DNA of 45,122 bases from a virus. Made by a program: the position numbers and the translations under genes. The notes below the pieces were generated by a model, which ran no database searches, had not been told where the DNA came from, and saw nothing but the letters and a program-made list of their open reading frames with translations. Where the stretch lies: positions 1 to 45,122 of IMG/VR virus record IMGVR_UViG_3300025083_000071. One strand, 5' to 3'. Shown in pieces: positions 16,175-24,597 of the stretch. Each line of letters opens with the position of its first letter. The first letter of the stretch is position 1.

Positions 16175-16630
16175 TTACTTTCTTCTTTCTGTCTTGAGGA
16201 CTATACGATCTAACTTAGTACATTGTCCTTTCTCTTGCAACCATTCTTCTGGAATAATTCTATGCGCCCATTTGAATCCATTCTTCTCACACCACTCAAA
16301 GTTTCTTTGCTTAGCACCTTTATTTATCTTAGCTTTAGCGTTACTAAATACAAAGCGTATGTCTAGCTCAGGGTGTTGTCTTTTTATTTCAAGATGTTTG
16401 CGTCTGTCATCAGGATCGAACTTTCCTTTGGTTTCTATTATGATACCATTGTCTAGCTCAAAGTCTGGTGTGTATGTACGATATCGTAGGTCTTCCCACT
16501 CTATCTTTAGTTTCTCGTAACGTACTTTCTTTTGTCTGCTCTTGAGAAAAAGAACGGCCTCTTCCTCAAGGCCGGACTTATATTTACTAGCATTGTGCCT
16601 ACGTCTGTAGCCCTTTGCAAACTTAGTCAT
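16175..16630 (-). CDS. T7-type endonuclease I (Holliday junction resolvase)
   Basis: The protein matches T7 gp3 over most of its length. SGLE supplies the first catalytic Glu, YTPDF the Asp, and IIIETKG the E-x-K pair. RRKHLEIKRQHPELDIRFVF and a C-terminal KWAHRIIPEEWL also agree. Such enzymes cut branched DNA, resolving replication junctions and degrading host DNA. I start it at ATG 16630; a GTG at 16648 is in frame, and GAGG lies 12 nt before the ATG. It overlaps the small gene upstream by 8 nt. Confidence 0.9.
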   Translation of the reverse strand: MTKFAKGYRRRHNASKYKSGLEEEAVLFLKSRQKKVRYEKLKIEWEDLRYRTYTPDFELDNGIIIETKGKFDPDDRRKHLEIKRQHPELDIRFVFSNAKAKINKGAKQRNFEWCEKNGFKWAHRIIPEEWLQEKGQCTKLDRIVLKTERRK

Positions 16631-16829
16631 CAGACGGTGCTTCCTCACCTGTCAATAACTGTTTAAGTTCTGCTATCTTAACTTTAAGCATGGCATCTGT
16701 ACACTGTGCATTTAATTGGTGTCCTTCTGTGACCCTTTGTAAATGTTGTACAAGATTAAGGACATTCTTTGCCTCATCCGTAAAGTCTTCGATAGTATAT
16801 TCTACGTCATCTAAAGTAACAGTTGTCAT
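16623..16829 (-). CDS. Small protein resembling DUF6447 (68 aa)
   Basis: It begins MTTVTLDDVEYTIEDFTDEA, the 'short beta-hairpin then V-E-Y-x-(V/I)-E/D' start of the DUF6447-like proteins found in many marine phages. A long helix follows (NVLNLVQHLQRV ... MLKVKIAELKQLL). The function is unknown. It shares one base with the exonuclease gene upstream and overlaps endonuclease I downstream. Confidence 0.65.
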   Translation of the reverse strand: MTTVTLDDVEYTIEDFTDEAKNVLNLVQHLQRVTEGHQLNAQCTDAMLKVKIAELKQLLTGEEAPSDD

Positions 16830-17683
16830 TATGTTTCTTCCTTTATATATGTATAGTTAACGACAGGTTTTATGGCGGCTTGACTTACCAGAGATTCTCT
16901 TTCTTGTAGATCTGGCCAACATTTCTTTTTATGATCACACCAATTACAGGTTTTGTTTAGCTTAAAATTACCACTAGGTTTCCTACGATATGTTTCTTCC
17001 TCTGGTTCAAAGCATCTCTCAAAAGGCTCATCATTGTTTATATAGTTTACAGTATCTTTTATAGTTTCCAATACTGTTTCACTATCTGCTTCTTCTGCAG
17101 GTACGTACTTGAACTGACCATTGACTTTGTTGATAACCCACCAACCACCTACCTCTTTACCTGCGGCTTTTGCATAGCCTACAAGCTGAGCTACGTAACC
17201 GAAGTCATCAGCATTCTTTAGTGTGTTATAGTCAGTAAACTTATTATCATACCCCCAAGGTGTAGTAGATTTAACGTCATCTACCTTGTCATCTAGGATC
17301 ATGTCGTATTCACCTTTAATAGATACATCACCTAGATCTAAGACTACGTTATCATTGTCTTTGAAGTCTACCTTAGAAGCACGTAGTATCCCCTTAAAGA
17401 TAGCCTCTGACCAATCGCCCATCAACATGTTAAGCATGAAGGATGTTGGTTTGTTTTCTTCAGTCTCTGGATTATTCTTAGCAAACCATAGCTGACATCT
17501 AGGCTTACCTATGTTAGACATACGTAAACGAAACTCATCACGAGGCCCACCATTGAACTGTTTATGTAAAGAGGTAACCACATCAGCGGCTACCTGCTCT
17601 ATTATTTCATCACTCATAGATGCCTTACCTTCTATAGCAGAACGTAAGAAAGAGTGTACTGATAACTCAGCAGGGTGGATCAT
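16829..17683 (-). CDS. Cas4/RecB-like exonuclease with Fe-S cysteines
   Basis: The 284-residue protein has the PD-(D/E)XK core of RecB-type nucleases: GEYD (Asp ~127), then VDDVKST (Asp ~136, Lys ~138), and a downstream QLVGYAKA matching the family's Q-x-x-x-Y motif. Four cysteines, one early (GKPRC, ~63) and three late (CNWCDHKKKC, ~246/249/255), match the iron-sulfur arrangement of Cas4/AddB-like exonucleases. It probably degrades DNA 5'-3', filling the role of T7 gp6. No CRISPR array is present, so this is not a Cas module. Confidence 0.8.
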   Translation of the reverse strand: MIHPAELSVHSFLRSAIEGKASMSDEIIEQVAADVVTSLHKQFNGGPRDEFRLRMSNIGKPRCQLWFAKNNPETEENKPTSFMLNMLMGDWSEAIFKGILRASKVDFKDNDNVVLDLGDVSIKGEYDMILDDKVDDVKSTTPWGYDNKFTDYNTLKNADDFGYVAQLVGYAKAAGKEVGGWWVINKVNGQFKYVPAEEADSETVLETIKDTVNYINNDEPFERCFEPEEETYRRKPSGNFKLNKTCNWCDHKKKCWPDLQERESLVSQAAIKPVVNYTYIKEET

Positions 17684-18543
17684 CCCTCGAACTCTTTAAC
17701 TTCTACGATAGATCCTACTAACTCTGCATCTTCAGAAGACATAGATGAATTAACTATTTCATCATGCTTACTTTCTACCCATGTGTTAGTATTAGTAATC
17801 CAATCAAGGAAAGACTTTAGTGTGTGACTATCCTCTGGTTGATAAGGAACTTTTATACCTAACGAAGGAACAATAACAGCATACTTGCCACCACTATTCA
17901 TGTCACGCTTAGCACTACCTAGATTAAGTGTGTGCTCTACAGGTGTAAGTTTCTTAGCCATGATCTGAGATAAGGCGGAGTCAATAGCTTTGTTTGACTC
18001 AGTATTCCTTGAGTCCATTACGAATGGAATCTCTTCATCGTGACCCTTCACTACATTACCTAATTCATCTATAGGTTTGTCTAGCTTTACCATACCTAGC
18101 ATAACTTTTGTACGCTTCACATCACGTATTACTGACTTCGTTTCTTCTGGTAAAGCTTTAAAGTCTTTGATGTAACCTGATGGTCTACCACAATTATGTC
18201 TACCTGATGTGTCCTTCAAGTCTACATTCAGGTTTCCCGAAAGTAATGTCTTGTGCATAGTGTTTGCACCTGCATCCCATCGTTGCCATTGCATACGTTG
18301 AGAGAATAATCTCATTGTAAGTGTCTTGCTATAAACAACCTCACCATCCGGCATTGTTACTTGATATGCTCCGATAGGTACAACAATCTTCTCGTCACCT
18401 TCCGAATCTTCTACTGTAATTGCTGAGTGTATCTGCTTAATCCGTGCCAGTGTGGATTGTGATCCGCCTGTTGAGGGAGACATGCCCATAGCTTCCGATA
18501 ATGACATGCCTTCTATGTTTAGTGTTTGTAACTCTGTGCTCAT
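17680..18543 (-). CDS. Putative replication accessory (ssDNA-binding-like) protein
   Basis: The 287-residue product has a Ser/Met-rich N-terminus, a beta-rich middle (VVPIGAYQVTMPDGEVVYSK, TLTMRLFSQRMQWQRWD) and a very acidic C-terminal end (SSEDAELVGSIVEVKEFEG). An acidic tail and aromatic-basic strands suit a single-stranded DNA-binding protein. The position between polymerase and exonuclease is where T7-like phages carry gp2.5. I do not recognise an OB-fold motif, so this is inference. It overlaps the exonuclease gene by 4 nt. Confidence 0.5.
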   Translation of the reverse strand: MSTELQTLNIEGMSLSEAMGMSPSTGGSQSTLARIKQIHSAITVEDSEGDEKIVVPIGAYQVTMPDGEVVYSKTLTMRLFSQRMQWQRWDAGANTMHKTLLSGNLNVDLKDTSGRHNCGRPSGYIKDFKALPEETKSVIRDVKRTKVMLGMVKLDKPIDELGNVVKGHDEEIPFVMDSRNTESNKAIDSALSQIMAKKLTPVEHTLNLGSAKRDMNSGGKYAVIVPSLGIKVPYQPEDSHTLKSFLDWITNTNTWVESKHDEIVNSSMSSEDAELVGSIVEVKEFEG

Positions 18544-18590
18544 ATCTTTTCCTTTATGTATGAGGGTTTCTGGGATGCTAAGTTATAGCG

Positions 18591-20669
18591 TCAAACGTCC
18601 TTTGTGTCAAGCCAATTCGGGCCTATCTTAGCTTCTAATAATAAGGGTACATTCATCTTAACCTTATAGTACTTATAGATGATCTCATTCAGATCCATAT
18701 TCAAGGTGTTAATGATCTCTATCACCTGATCCTTCTCGTATGGATGTATGTCTATCACCATTGAATCATGTACACTGTTGACTACCTTAGATCGCATAGA
18801 CATAAGCCTATCCTCTAACTCTAGTAGTACTACAGGTACACAATCGCCAGTGGCAAACCCTTGCACCGGATAGTTCTTTATCATGGTGAAGTTAGTTGGC
18901 ATACCATTGGGTCTTCTCTCTGTGTTAGGGAAAGCATACTGCCTACCACCAACGTTAGTAATCTTTTGAAAGCGTATGGCCTCATCGCCTAGCTTCTTGT
19001 GCCATGTAGCTATACCTTTGTACTTCTTAATGAAGTGTGTGTAGTACTCAGCCTCAGCAGGGCTTCTACCATACCCTGTAGCCCCGAAGAGAGGGGCGAA
19101 GGTATGTGCCTTAGCATCTTGTCTAGACGTAGGCTGACCGGCTTCTGTGATAACCTTAGCGGTGTAGCTATGTACATCAAAGCCTGTGTCTATCTCTTTC
19201 ATGGCTGTAGTATCTTGAGATAAGAATGCGGCGACACGAAACTCTAGCTGAGCGAAGTCAGCCTCCATCACGTAGCCTCCCTCCCATCGAGACACGAACA
19301 CCTTCTTAACAGGGAACGTACCACCACGAGGCATGTTCTGCATGTTAGGGTTACGCCCTGAGAACCTGCCTGTACTGGTGATGTGTTGCGTTAGACCTAC
19401 GTGTAGAAACCCATCCTCTTTTGTGAATACAGATATACCTTCAACAAAGCTAGACAGGTAACTACTGATAGCGGATAGACGTTTAAGATCTCCTAAGAAG
19501 TCAACCGCACTGTCCATACCATTAGCCCTAGCTGTAGACATCAACGTATCCAAGTTGTCCTTGCCTGTACTAAAGCCATTAGCACTTACCCATTTCTTTG
19601 AGGGAGGCATGAACCCTAGCCCTGCCATCTGATTAGTCTTCTTAAGTTGGTAGCCTCTAGCCTCGCAAGGCTTACACTTGTTAGGCCTAGCAAACTTAGT
19701 ACCATCTTTCTTTATACGGTACACACTACCCTCGCCCTTACACTCAGGGCAAGTAAACGCTGTCGTCTTACGTATCATTGTAGTGTTAGCTTTGACTGCA
19801 CTCTTATACTCTTTGTCTGTCTTAGTGTGATCGAATAGGTCTACCCATTCTTTCTTATTGTTAGGTCGCATACTATACACAACCTCCGACATCTGAGCAG
19901 GACTATTAAGATTGATAGGTGTGTCACCCATAAGGTTACGTACCTTGATGCCTAGCCTACCTTCAATGTCTGCCTTCTCTTCTTCGAACTGCTTACGAAC
20001 TTCATCCAATGCCTTCAAGTCTACCTTGATGCCTGATGAATACATACGAGACAATGCCAAGCATACCTTAAATGTTATATCTCTTATGTTACGTAATGAT
20101 TCACTATCAGGTTGAGCATAGTCTGACTCAATGTCTAAGTACAAAGCACGAGTAGTAGATAGATCACACTGTAAGTAATACGTAAGTTCCTTGAGTGGTA
20201 TCTCGTTGGTGTTGTAACCATCCTTAAAGTATTTCTTTAGTGTGTCATCCTTCTGAAAGTCTAGCTTACGTCTTATCGCACACTCACCTAACGCCAGTGA
20301 CTTCTTCTTGAAAGCTCCAGTGTATGTCATCTCAATATGATTGCCTCTCATCAGCACATACTCAGCTAACATGGTGTCATATATAAGACCATCATACTTG
20401 AACCCACTCTCCCATAGCCAAGGCATATCGTGTTGCCCATTGTGTAGGATTAGTAGGGTTGTTCTATCTAAATAATCTTGTAGTGCTTTAGCTTGGCTAC
20501 CATCATAGTCGTTAGCTTCAGTATGATCAAAGTTATATATAGCTTGGTTGCCTGATACAACTTCTTGTACACCTACCTGCACTAACTTATTGCTTGCCTC
20601 GAAAGGATCGAGGTGCATCTTGCCACCCCTGTGTGTGACTGTGTTCTCTACATCAAGAACTAATTCCAT
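18591..20669 (-). CDS. Family A DNA polymerase with DnaJ-type zinc finger insert
   Basis: The replicative polymerase (692 aa) has a 3'-5' exonuclease domain: LDVENT with Asp 6/Glu 8, HNGQHD with Asp 81, and YLQCD with Asp 169. The polymerase domain shows TSTGRFSGRNPNMQNMP, motif A VMEADFAQLEFR (Asp ~471), motif B RQDAKAHTFAPLFGATGYG (Arg 516, Lys 520) and motif C VHDS (Asp ~635). Between the two domains sit CPECKGEG and CKPCEARG (Cys 307/310/332/335), a DnaJ-like zinc finger absent from T7 or E. coli Pol I. This insert is a known oddity of HMO-2011. The residue equivalent to E. coli Phe762 is Phe 524. Confidence 0.95.
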   Translation of the reverse strand: MELVLDVENTVTHRGGKMHLDPFEASNKLVQVGVQEVVSGNQAIYNFDHTEANDYDGSQAKALQDYLDRTTLLILHNGQHDMPWLWESGFKYDGLIYDTMLAEYVLMRGNHIEMTYTGAFKKKSLALGECAIRRKLDFQKDDTLKKYFKDGYNTNEIPLKELTYYLQCDLSTTRALYLDIESDYAQPDSESLRNIRDITFKVCLALSRMYSSGIKVDLKALDEVRKQFEEEKADIEGRLGIKVRNLMGDTPINLNSPAQMSEVVYSMRPNNKKEWVDLFDHTKTDKEYKSAVKANTTMIRKTTAFTCPECKGEGSVYRIKKDGTKFARPNKCKPCEARGYQLKKTNQMAGLGFMPPSKKWVSANGFSTGKDNLDTLMSTARANGMDSAVDFLGDLKRLSAISSYLSSFVEGISVFTKEDGFLHVGLTQHITSTGRFSGRNPNMQNMPRGGTFPVKKVFVSRWEGGYVMEADFAQLEFRVAAFLSQDTTAMKEIDTGFDVHSYTAKVITEAGQPTSRQDAKAHTFAPLFGATGYGRSPAEAEYYTHFIKKYKGIATWHKKLGDEAIRFQKITNVGGRQYAFPNTERRPNGMPTNFTMIKNYPVQGFATGDCVPVVLLELEDRLMSMRSKVVNSVHDSMVIDIHPYEKDQVIEIINTLNMDLNEIIYKYYKVKMNVPLLLEAKIGPNWLDTKDV

Positions 20670-20682
20670 AGTCTGCTCCTTT

Positions 20683-21915
20683 CTATGCTAAGTACTGTGA
20701 CCTAGCTCCATCTAATGTACATGTAATCTTACCATGCCATCCTCCTTGTAGCTTATTCTTAGCTATAACTAAATACCTTTGCGAATCATCAGCATCCTCT
20801 GCTGTGTCAGCTAGTACAGGGTTCTTAGATATTAGCACCATCAGGTCAGCTTCAGCCGCCTTGCCTGTCTTAGATCCCTCAAGCATAGACTGATCAGGAT
20901 TGACCATACCTTCTGCGGCGGCAGACAACTGTGACATCCATATGATAGCACAACTGTATTGCTTCGCTATGTTACGTGCATGGATAGCCGCATTCTTAAG
21001 ATACACATCTGACTTGTCGCTACTCTTAACCGCAAACTTATCTCCCATGTCTAACACTACAATGTCAGGACGATAGGCTTTGATGATAGCTTCTACCCAC
21101 GCCATATCCTTACCGGTACTGTCATACAGATTGATCTGCTCTCGTACTGGCTCGTAACGTGTGGCGGCTAAGGCATAGTTACCCTTGACCTCCTCCATAG
21201 ATAAGCTTGATGCGGCACTGAGGTAACGTGCACCTACACGTTCATACGATTCCTCATTACACAATATCAAACACTTAGCACCTTGAGATGCAAAGCCATT
21301 AGGTGCACCCAACAGAGATGCATGAAAGCTTGTCTTACCTGTATTAGGTCTAGCACCTACGATAACTAAGTGACCGCCACTAATACCTTCTACCTGTCGT
21401 GATAGGCTAGGTATATTAAACTTCCATTGAGACTGTATAGCATTAGCCTTGAGTAGATGATCAATAGTTATATCACCAAACTCTATGTTAAGGTTAGGTG
21501 TGAAGTCATCCTGATATTTCTTTACTAAGTTACGTAAAGGCTCAAGGCTATCAAGAGATCCATTGACGTAATCAAATCCTATGTTAGCTACCTGATTACC
21601 TAACACCTGTTGAAATAGTTTAGATAATACCTCATCAGCTATGTCTTGGTTCATAGGTTGCTCACGAGCTACACGTTTAAACAAATCACTATACACTTGC
21701 TTGGTAGCAGTAGTCATAGTGCTATTGTTAGCAAAGAACAAAGCCTCTAGCTCTGATGCAGTCAGGCTACGGTCATACGTAGTCATAGCATAGTCTAGTG
21801 TCTGCTTCATCTTACGAACATCTTTACTGAACAACTCATCAGGACATCGTATACCCTTGTTGTTATCGTAGAACTCTTTGTTCATCAAAGTCCTAATGAG
21901 TGCGAGTTCCATCAT
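20683..21915 (-). CDS. DnaB-type replicative helicase
   Basis: The 410-residue RecA-fold ATPase has Walker A GARPNTGKTS at residues 187-196, Walker B DIVVLDMGD, and an IIWMSQLSAAAEG sensor block with downstream IAKNKLQGG. All are typical of DnaB/gp4-C hexameric helicases that unwind DNA 5'-3' at the fork. The N-terminal ~150 residues are helical and carry no primase domain, so the T7 gp4 fusion is split here. It overlaps the primase gene by 23 nt, with GGAGATGATAA before the ATG, and ends 13 bp before the polymerase gene. Confidence 0.9.
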   Translation of the reverse strand: MMELALIRTLMNKEFYDNNKGIRCPDELFSKDVRKMKQTLDYAMTTYDRSLTASELEALFFANNSTMTTATKQVYSDLFKRVAREQPMNQDIADEVLSKLFQQVLGNQVANIGFDYVNGSLDSLEPLRNLVKKYQDDFTPNLNIEFGDITIDHLLKANAIQSQWKFNIPSLSRQVEGISGGHLVIVGARPNTGKTSFHASLLGAPNGFASQGAKCLILCNEESYERVGARYLSAASSLSMEEVKGNYALAATRYEPVREQINLYDSTGKDMAWVEAIIKAYRPDIVVLDMGDKFAVKSSDKSDVYLKNAAIHARNIAKQYSCAIIWMSQLSAAAEGMVNPDQSMLEGSKTGKAAEADLMVLISKNPVLADTAEDADDSQRYLVIAKNKLQGGWHGKITCTLDGARSQYLA

Positions 21916-22699
21916 TTATCATCTCCTTTAATCTATCTTGATCTGTGTCTAACTTATATTTTATATCGTCGTCAAGCCTCAATGCCTTAACTGTTTTACC
22001 TGTCCACGCCTCTACTTCTCTCTTGTATGATAGCGTCTTCGACATAGCATCGGGGTCTAACCCTATGATAACCTTATAGAAATCTGCTATGTGTTCCATT
22101 TGAGCTAGGCCTAATGACGTACCTAAGATAGCTACGCCTGTAGTGTTAGGTGAAATCTGAGCCACAGCTATTGCACTGATCACATCTTCTACTACCACAC
22201 ATACACCATTGGGTGTACCTAATACACGTTTGTATACTGATGCGTTACCTGTGTATCTGTACCACTTAGGTATAGCACCATCTAAGGCACGGCCTACTGC
22301 ATCTACTACTACACCTTTGTCAACTATAGGAAAGACTGCACGTCTGTCTTTAACGTCATACAACATGTCCTCATTGGTAAGATCCCAACGCTTAGAAAAT
22401 TTATGTAGTAGTGTGTGCTCCGCTGTAGGATTAACGATATACTCAGGGTACACCATAGGCTCTAACTCTTTACGTATAGGCATGTCTCTGTTCTGCATAT
22501 GGTTACGTACCTCCAGAGCAGTCATGCCTGTAGTAACTGCACCACGCACACCACACCCTAGCTTATAGCAGTTGTACACCACCATGCCTCCTTCCTTAGA
22601 TGCAGTGAAGGTGTTGTTACCATGACAGTTAGGGCAAGACAAACGTGTAGTCTCACCCTCACCTAGACATAGCCCGTCTACAAAGTCTTTTAAATTCAT
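21893..22699 (-). CDS. DNA primase (zinc ribbon plus TOPRIM-like)
   Basis: The 268-residue protein starts with a zinc ribbon (CPNC at 22-25, then CYKLGC at 44-49), followed by a TOPRIM-like region. That region has VCVVVEDVISAIAVA for the conserved Glu and VIIGLDPDAM for the D-x-D. It should make RNA primers for the adjacent helicase and polymerase. In T7 this is the N-terminal half of gp4; here it is a separate gene upstream of, and overlapping, the helicase. It overlaps the integrase stop by 4 nt. Confidence 0.85.
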   Translation of the reverse strand: MNLKDFVDGLCLGEGETTRLSCPNCHGNNTFTASKEGGMVVYNCYKLGCGVRGAVTTGMTALEVRNHMQNRDMPIRKELEPMVYPEYIVNPTAEHTLLHKFSKRWDLTNEDMLYDVKDRRAVFPIVDKGVVVDAVGRALDGAIPKWYRYTGNASVYKRVLGTPNGVCVVVEDVISAIAVAQISPNTTGVAILGTSLGLAQMEHIADFYKVIIGLDPDAMSKTLSYKREVEAWTGKTVKALRLDDDIKYKLDTDQDRLKEMINDGTRTH

Positions 22700-23604
22700 T
22701 TGTCTCCATTCCTTTTACTTAGTGCATTGCTTGCGCCCTTGAGTGTGTTGACTAGATAAGGCTTAACACTCTGCGGATTACTGTGTCCACTGACTTGCAT
22801 GATACCTAGTGTATCTACACCTGCCTCAACCATCTCGGTTATACCTGTCCTACGTAAGTCTAATGCAGTTAATTCTTTAGATAGTTTAGCTTCCTCTTTA
22901 ACTTCATTTACTAACCTGTGTATATCCGTTGAATGATACGCTGTATAGACACCATTATAAGGCTCAGGGCGAGGTGCTACGTAAGGTTGGAAGCCGAAGT
23001 CAGTCTCTTGTTGTATTAGCATACTACATAGTGTGTCACTGATAGGTAGATGCACATCAGCCCTACGTTTACTTTGCTCTAAGTCTAAGCGTTTCTCTTT
23101 TAAGTCAAGGTTGTTCCATGTAAGTAGGCGCATGTCACCTACACGTTGCGCCCACTCGTATGCCATGTGTACGATCAGACCAATGCTACGCCATTCCCAG
23201 TTACTGTAAGCTGTATTTAAGAAAGATGTCACTTCATCTTGAGTCCATTTAACTTTACGTCTCTTCTCCTTAGTACGTTGAAGTAAGGATACAGGATTAC
23301 TAAGCAAAGCCTCGTGTCGTATCGCTGTATTGAATACGATACCTAGACACGTAGCTATGTAGTTAGCCTGACGTACACCCTTACTCTCCAACCAAGTATC
23401 ATAACCTAATGTTATATGTTTAAACTTTAGATCTTTTAGTTTGATATTACCTATAGCTTTATTGTTTTGCACCTTGGTAGCGCAAGCATGACGCAGATTT
23501 AAATCATAGTCATACTTGCTACGCTGACTTAAAGCAGAATACTTAGGTGTTCGCATGTAGTATTCACACGCATACTCAATAGTATTACTGGGTTTAAGTT
23601 CCAT
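22696..23604 (-). CDS. Tyrosine recombinase (integrase), unusual box II
   Basis: The 302-residue protein has an N-terminal SAM-like arm-binding region (YDYDLNLRHACATKV) and a catalytic domain. That domain has Arg 154 (AQRVGDMRLLTW), Lys 179 (QSKRRADVHLPI), Arg 251 (ALDLRRTG), His 274 (VSGHSNPQSV) and the nucleophile Tyr 283. The box II His of the usual H-x-x-R is Leu 248. It suggests temperate ability or co-option for another recombination step. No excisionase or obvious repressor is next to it and I could not place an attP site. AAAGGAG precedes the ATG. Confidence 0.85.
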   Translation of the reverse strand: MELKPSNTIEYACEYYMRTPKYSALSQRSKYDYDLNLRHACATKVQNNKAIGNIKLKDLKFKHITLGYDTWLESKGVRQANYIATCLGIVFNTAIRHEALLSNPVSLLQRTKEKRRKVKWTQDEVTSFLNTAYSNWEWRSIGLIVHMAYEWAQRVGDMRLLTWNNLDLKEKRLDLEQSKRRADVHLPISDTLCSMLIQQETDFGFQPYVAPRPEPYNGVYTAYHSTDIHRLVNEVKEEAKLSKELTALDLRRTGITEMVEAGVDTLGIMQVSGHSNPQSVKPYLVNTLKGASNALSKRNGDK

Positions 23605-23616
23605 TCGTTCTCCTTT

Positions 23617-23706
23617 CTAAAGTATACCACTACCTACTCCGAAGAGTACATATATTACTATTAGTATTACTAACCATTTTACTAACGTCTCAAACCATAC
23701 AAGCAC
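23617..23706 (-). CDS. Tiny one-TM protein candidate (29 aa)
   Basis: In an otherwise fully packed operon the 100-bp gap upstream of the integrase holds a GTG-started frame. It encodes MLVWFETLVKWLVILIVIYV plus LFGVGSGIL, essentially a single hydrophobic helix. The frame ends 3 nt before the integrase's AAAGGAG. There is no strong ribosome site and the start overlaps the region of the previous stop, so it would rely on coupling. Plausible but unproven. Confidence 0.35.
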   Translation of the reverse strand: MLVWFETLVKWLVILIVIYVLFGVGSGIL

Positions 23707-23708
23707 TA

Positions 23709-24008
23709 CTAGTCTGTCTCACGGTAGTAATACGCCTTGTCGTCATCTGGTAGTACACTATCAGCCCAAGCCCATACATCACCGTTATCTTGAACCTTAG
23801 CTCTAAAGTTAAATAGGTGGTCTATGTCATTGTTCTTGTGCCTAATATCTTTTAGCGCACTAAGATCTACATCTAGTGTCTCACCTACATCATTCAACAT
23901 GTTATTGATTGCGTTGTACAAATCTAAAACCTTTACTGTATCATCTTTTGTTAAGGTTATGTATCTCTTCTGACTAAACTTCTTTGTTGGTCGTGTATGA
24001 TTCTTCAT
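23709..24008 (-). CDS. Hypothetical protein (99 aa)
   Basis: The product has a basic N-terminus (MKNHTRPTKKFSQKRY) followed by a helical segment (VKVLDLYNAINNMLNDVGE) and an acidic, tryptophan-containing end (VWAWADSVLPDDD). No family is recognised. Its ATG overlaps the stop of the 46-residue gene upstream by 4 nt and AAAGGAG lies ahead of it. It is one of the small genes between the divergent control region and the integrase. Confidence 0.65.
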   Translation of the reverse strand: MKNHTRPTKKFSQKRYITLTKDDTVKVLDLYNAINNMLNDVGETLDVDLSALKDIRHKNNDIDHLFNFRAKVQDNGDVWAWADSVLPDDDKAYYYRETD

Positions 24009-24145
24009 TTGTTATTCTCCTTTAAGTTTTTATTAATGTCTTTGAGTAATTGTTTCAGTTCTGCATTATCTTTCATGATTGTGCGAGGGAGTATTTGTTG
24101 TATCATATTAAGTACTTTGAGTTCTAGTGCTGTACTGATAGACAT
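24005..24145 (-). CDS. Small helical protein (46 aa)
   Basis: It fills the gap between its neighbours. It starts at ATG 24145 (MSISTALELK), preceded by GGAGGTGTATG; an ATG one codon earlier is also possible but lies only 3 nt from GGAGG. It is helical and ends in a TGA that overlaps the next ATG by 4 nt. The strong ribosome site and coupling at both ends make it likely real. Function unknown. Confidence 0.65.
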   Translation of the reverse strand: MSISTALELKVLNMIQQILPRTIMKDNAELKQLLKDINKNLKENNK

Positions 24146-24411
24146 CATACACCTCCATCTATCACAACGAAACGAGACTCAGTGCCTCGGTATTCGTATG
24201 GGTTAAGTAGTACGTGTCGTAAGTCTTGTTGTAGTTCTGAATCTCTATCAGATAGATCTGTACTTACTGCCTTCTCTGATACCTCGAAGTCATACTTAGG
24301 ATACACTCGTTGGAGTATCTGTAACATTAGGTTAGCACCTTGAGGTGTCTTGCATGTAGTAATCCTACATAGCTTGTCGTTGTGCGTTACGCATAGATTA
24401 TATTTAGTCAT
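24145..24411 (-). CDS. Hypothetical protein (88 aa)
   Basis: The product begins MTKYNLCVTHNDKLCRITTC, with three cysteines in the first 20 residues and no CxxC pair. An amphipathic helix (GANLMLQILQRVYPKYDFEV) and an acidic middle follow. Its last codons GGAGGT double as the ribosome site of the next gene. No family recognised. Confidence 0.65.
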   Translation of the reverse strand: MTKYNLCVTHNDKLCRITTCKTPQGANLMLQILQRVYPKYDFEVSEKAVSTDLSDRDSELQQDLRHVLLNPYEYRGTESRFVVIDGGV

Positions 24412-24425
24412 GTGTTTGTCTCCTC

Positions 24426-24596
24426 TTAAAACAATTTGGATAGTGAAAATATAGCAAGGGAAAAGATATATCCCATGCCGATGAAAGCAAAGCCTACAAA
24501 TATTATTGTAGCTATCTTAGCTATGATGTCATCACGTCTGTCTTTACGTGCTTGTACTGTTACTGGTTTGCTTTTGTAATAAGGTTTGTTCTTCAT
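24426..24596 (-). CDS. Small membrane protein (56 aa)
   Basis: It starts at ATG 24596 with AGAGGAG 7 nt upstream. The first ~30 residues are basic and polar (MKNKPYYKSKPVTVQARKDR). The rest is one long hydrophobic segment (IIFVGFAFIGMGYIFSLAIF) ending SLSKLF. That gives a one-TM inner-membrane protein with the basic end inside by the positive-inside rule. Early phage membrane proteins of this size often affect superinfection or host physiology, but nothing specific can be assigned. Confidence 0.6.
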   Translation of the reverse strand: MKNKPYYKSKPVTVQARKDRRDDIIAKIATIIFVGFAFIGMGYIFSLAIFSLSKLF

Positions 24597-24597
24597 A

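Noticed and set aside
16829-17683. Cas4-like exonuclease considered as part of a CRISPR-Cas system
   Set aside because: No repeat-spacer array or other Cas gene is present; such exonucleases are common phage replication proteins.
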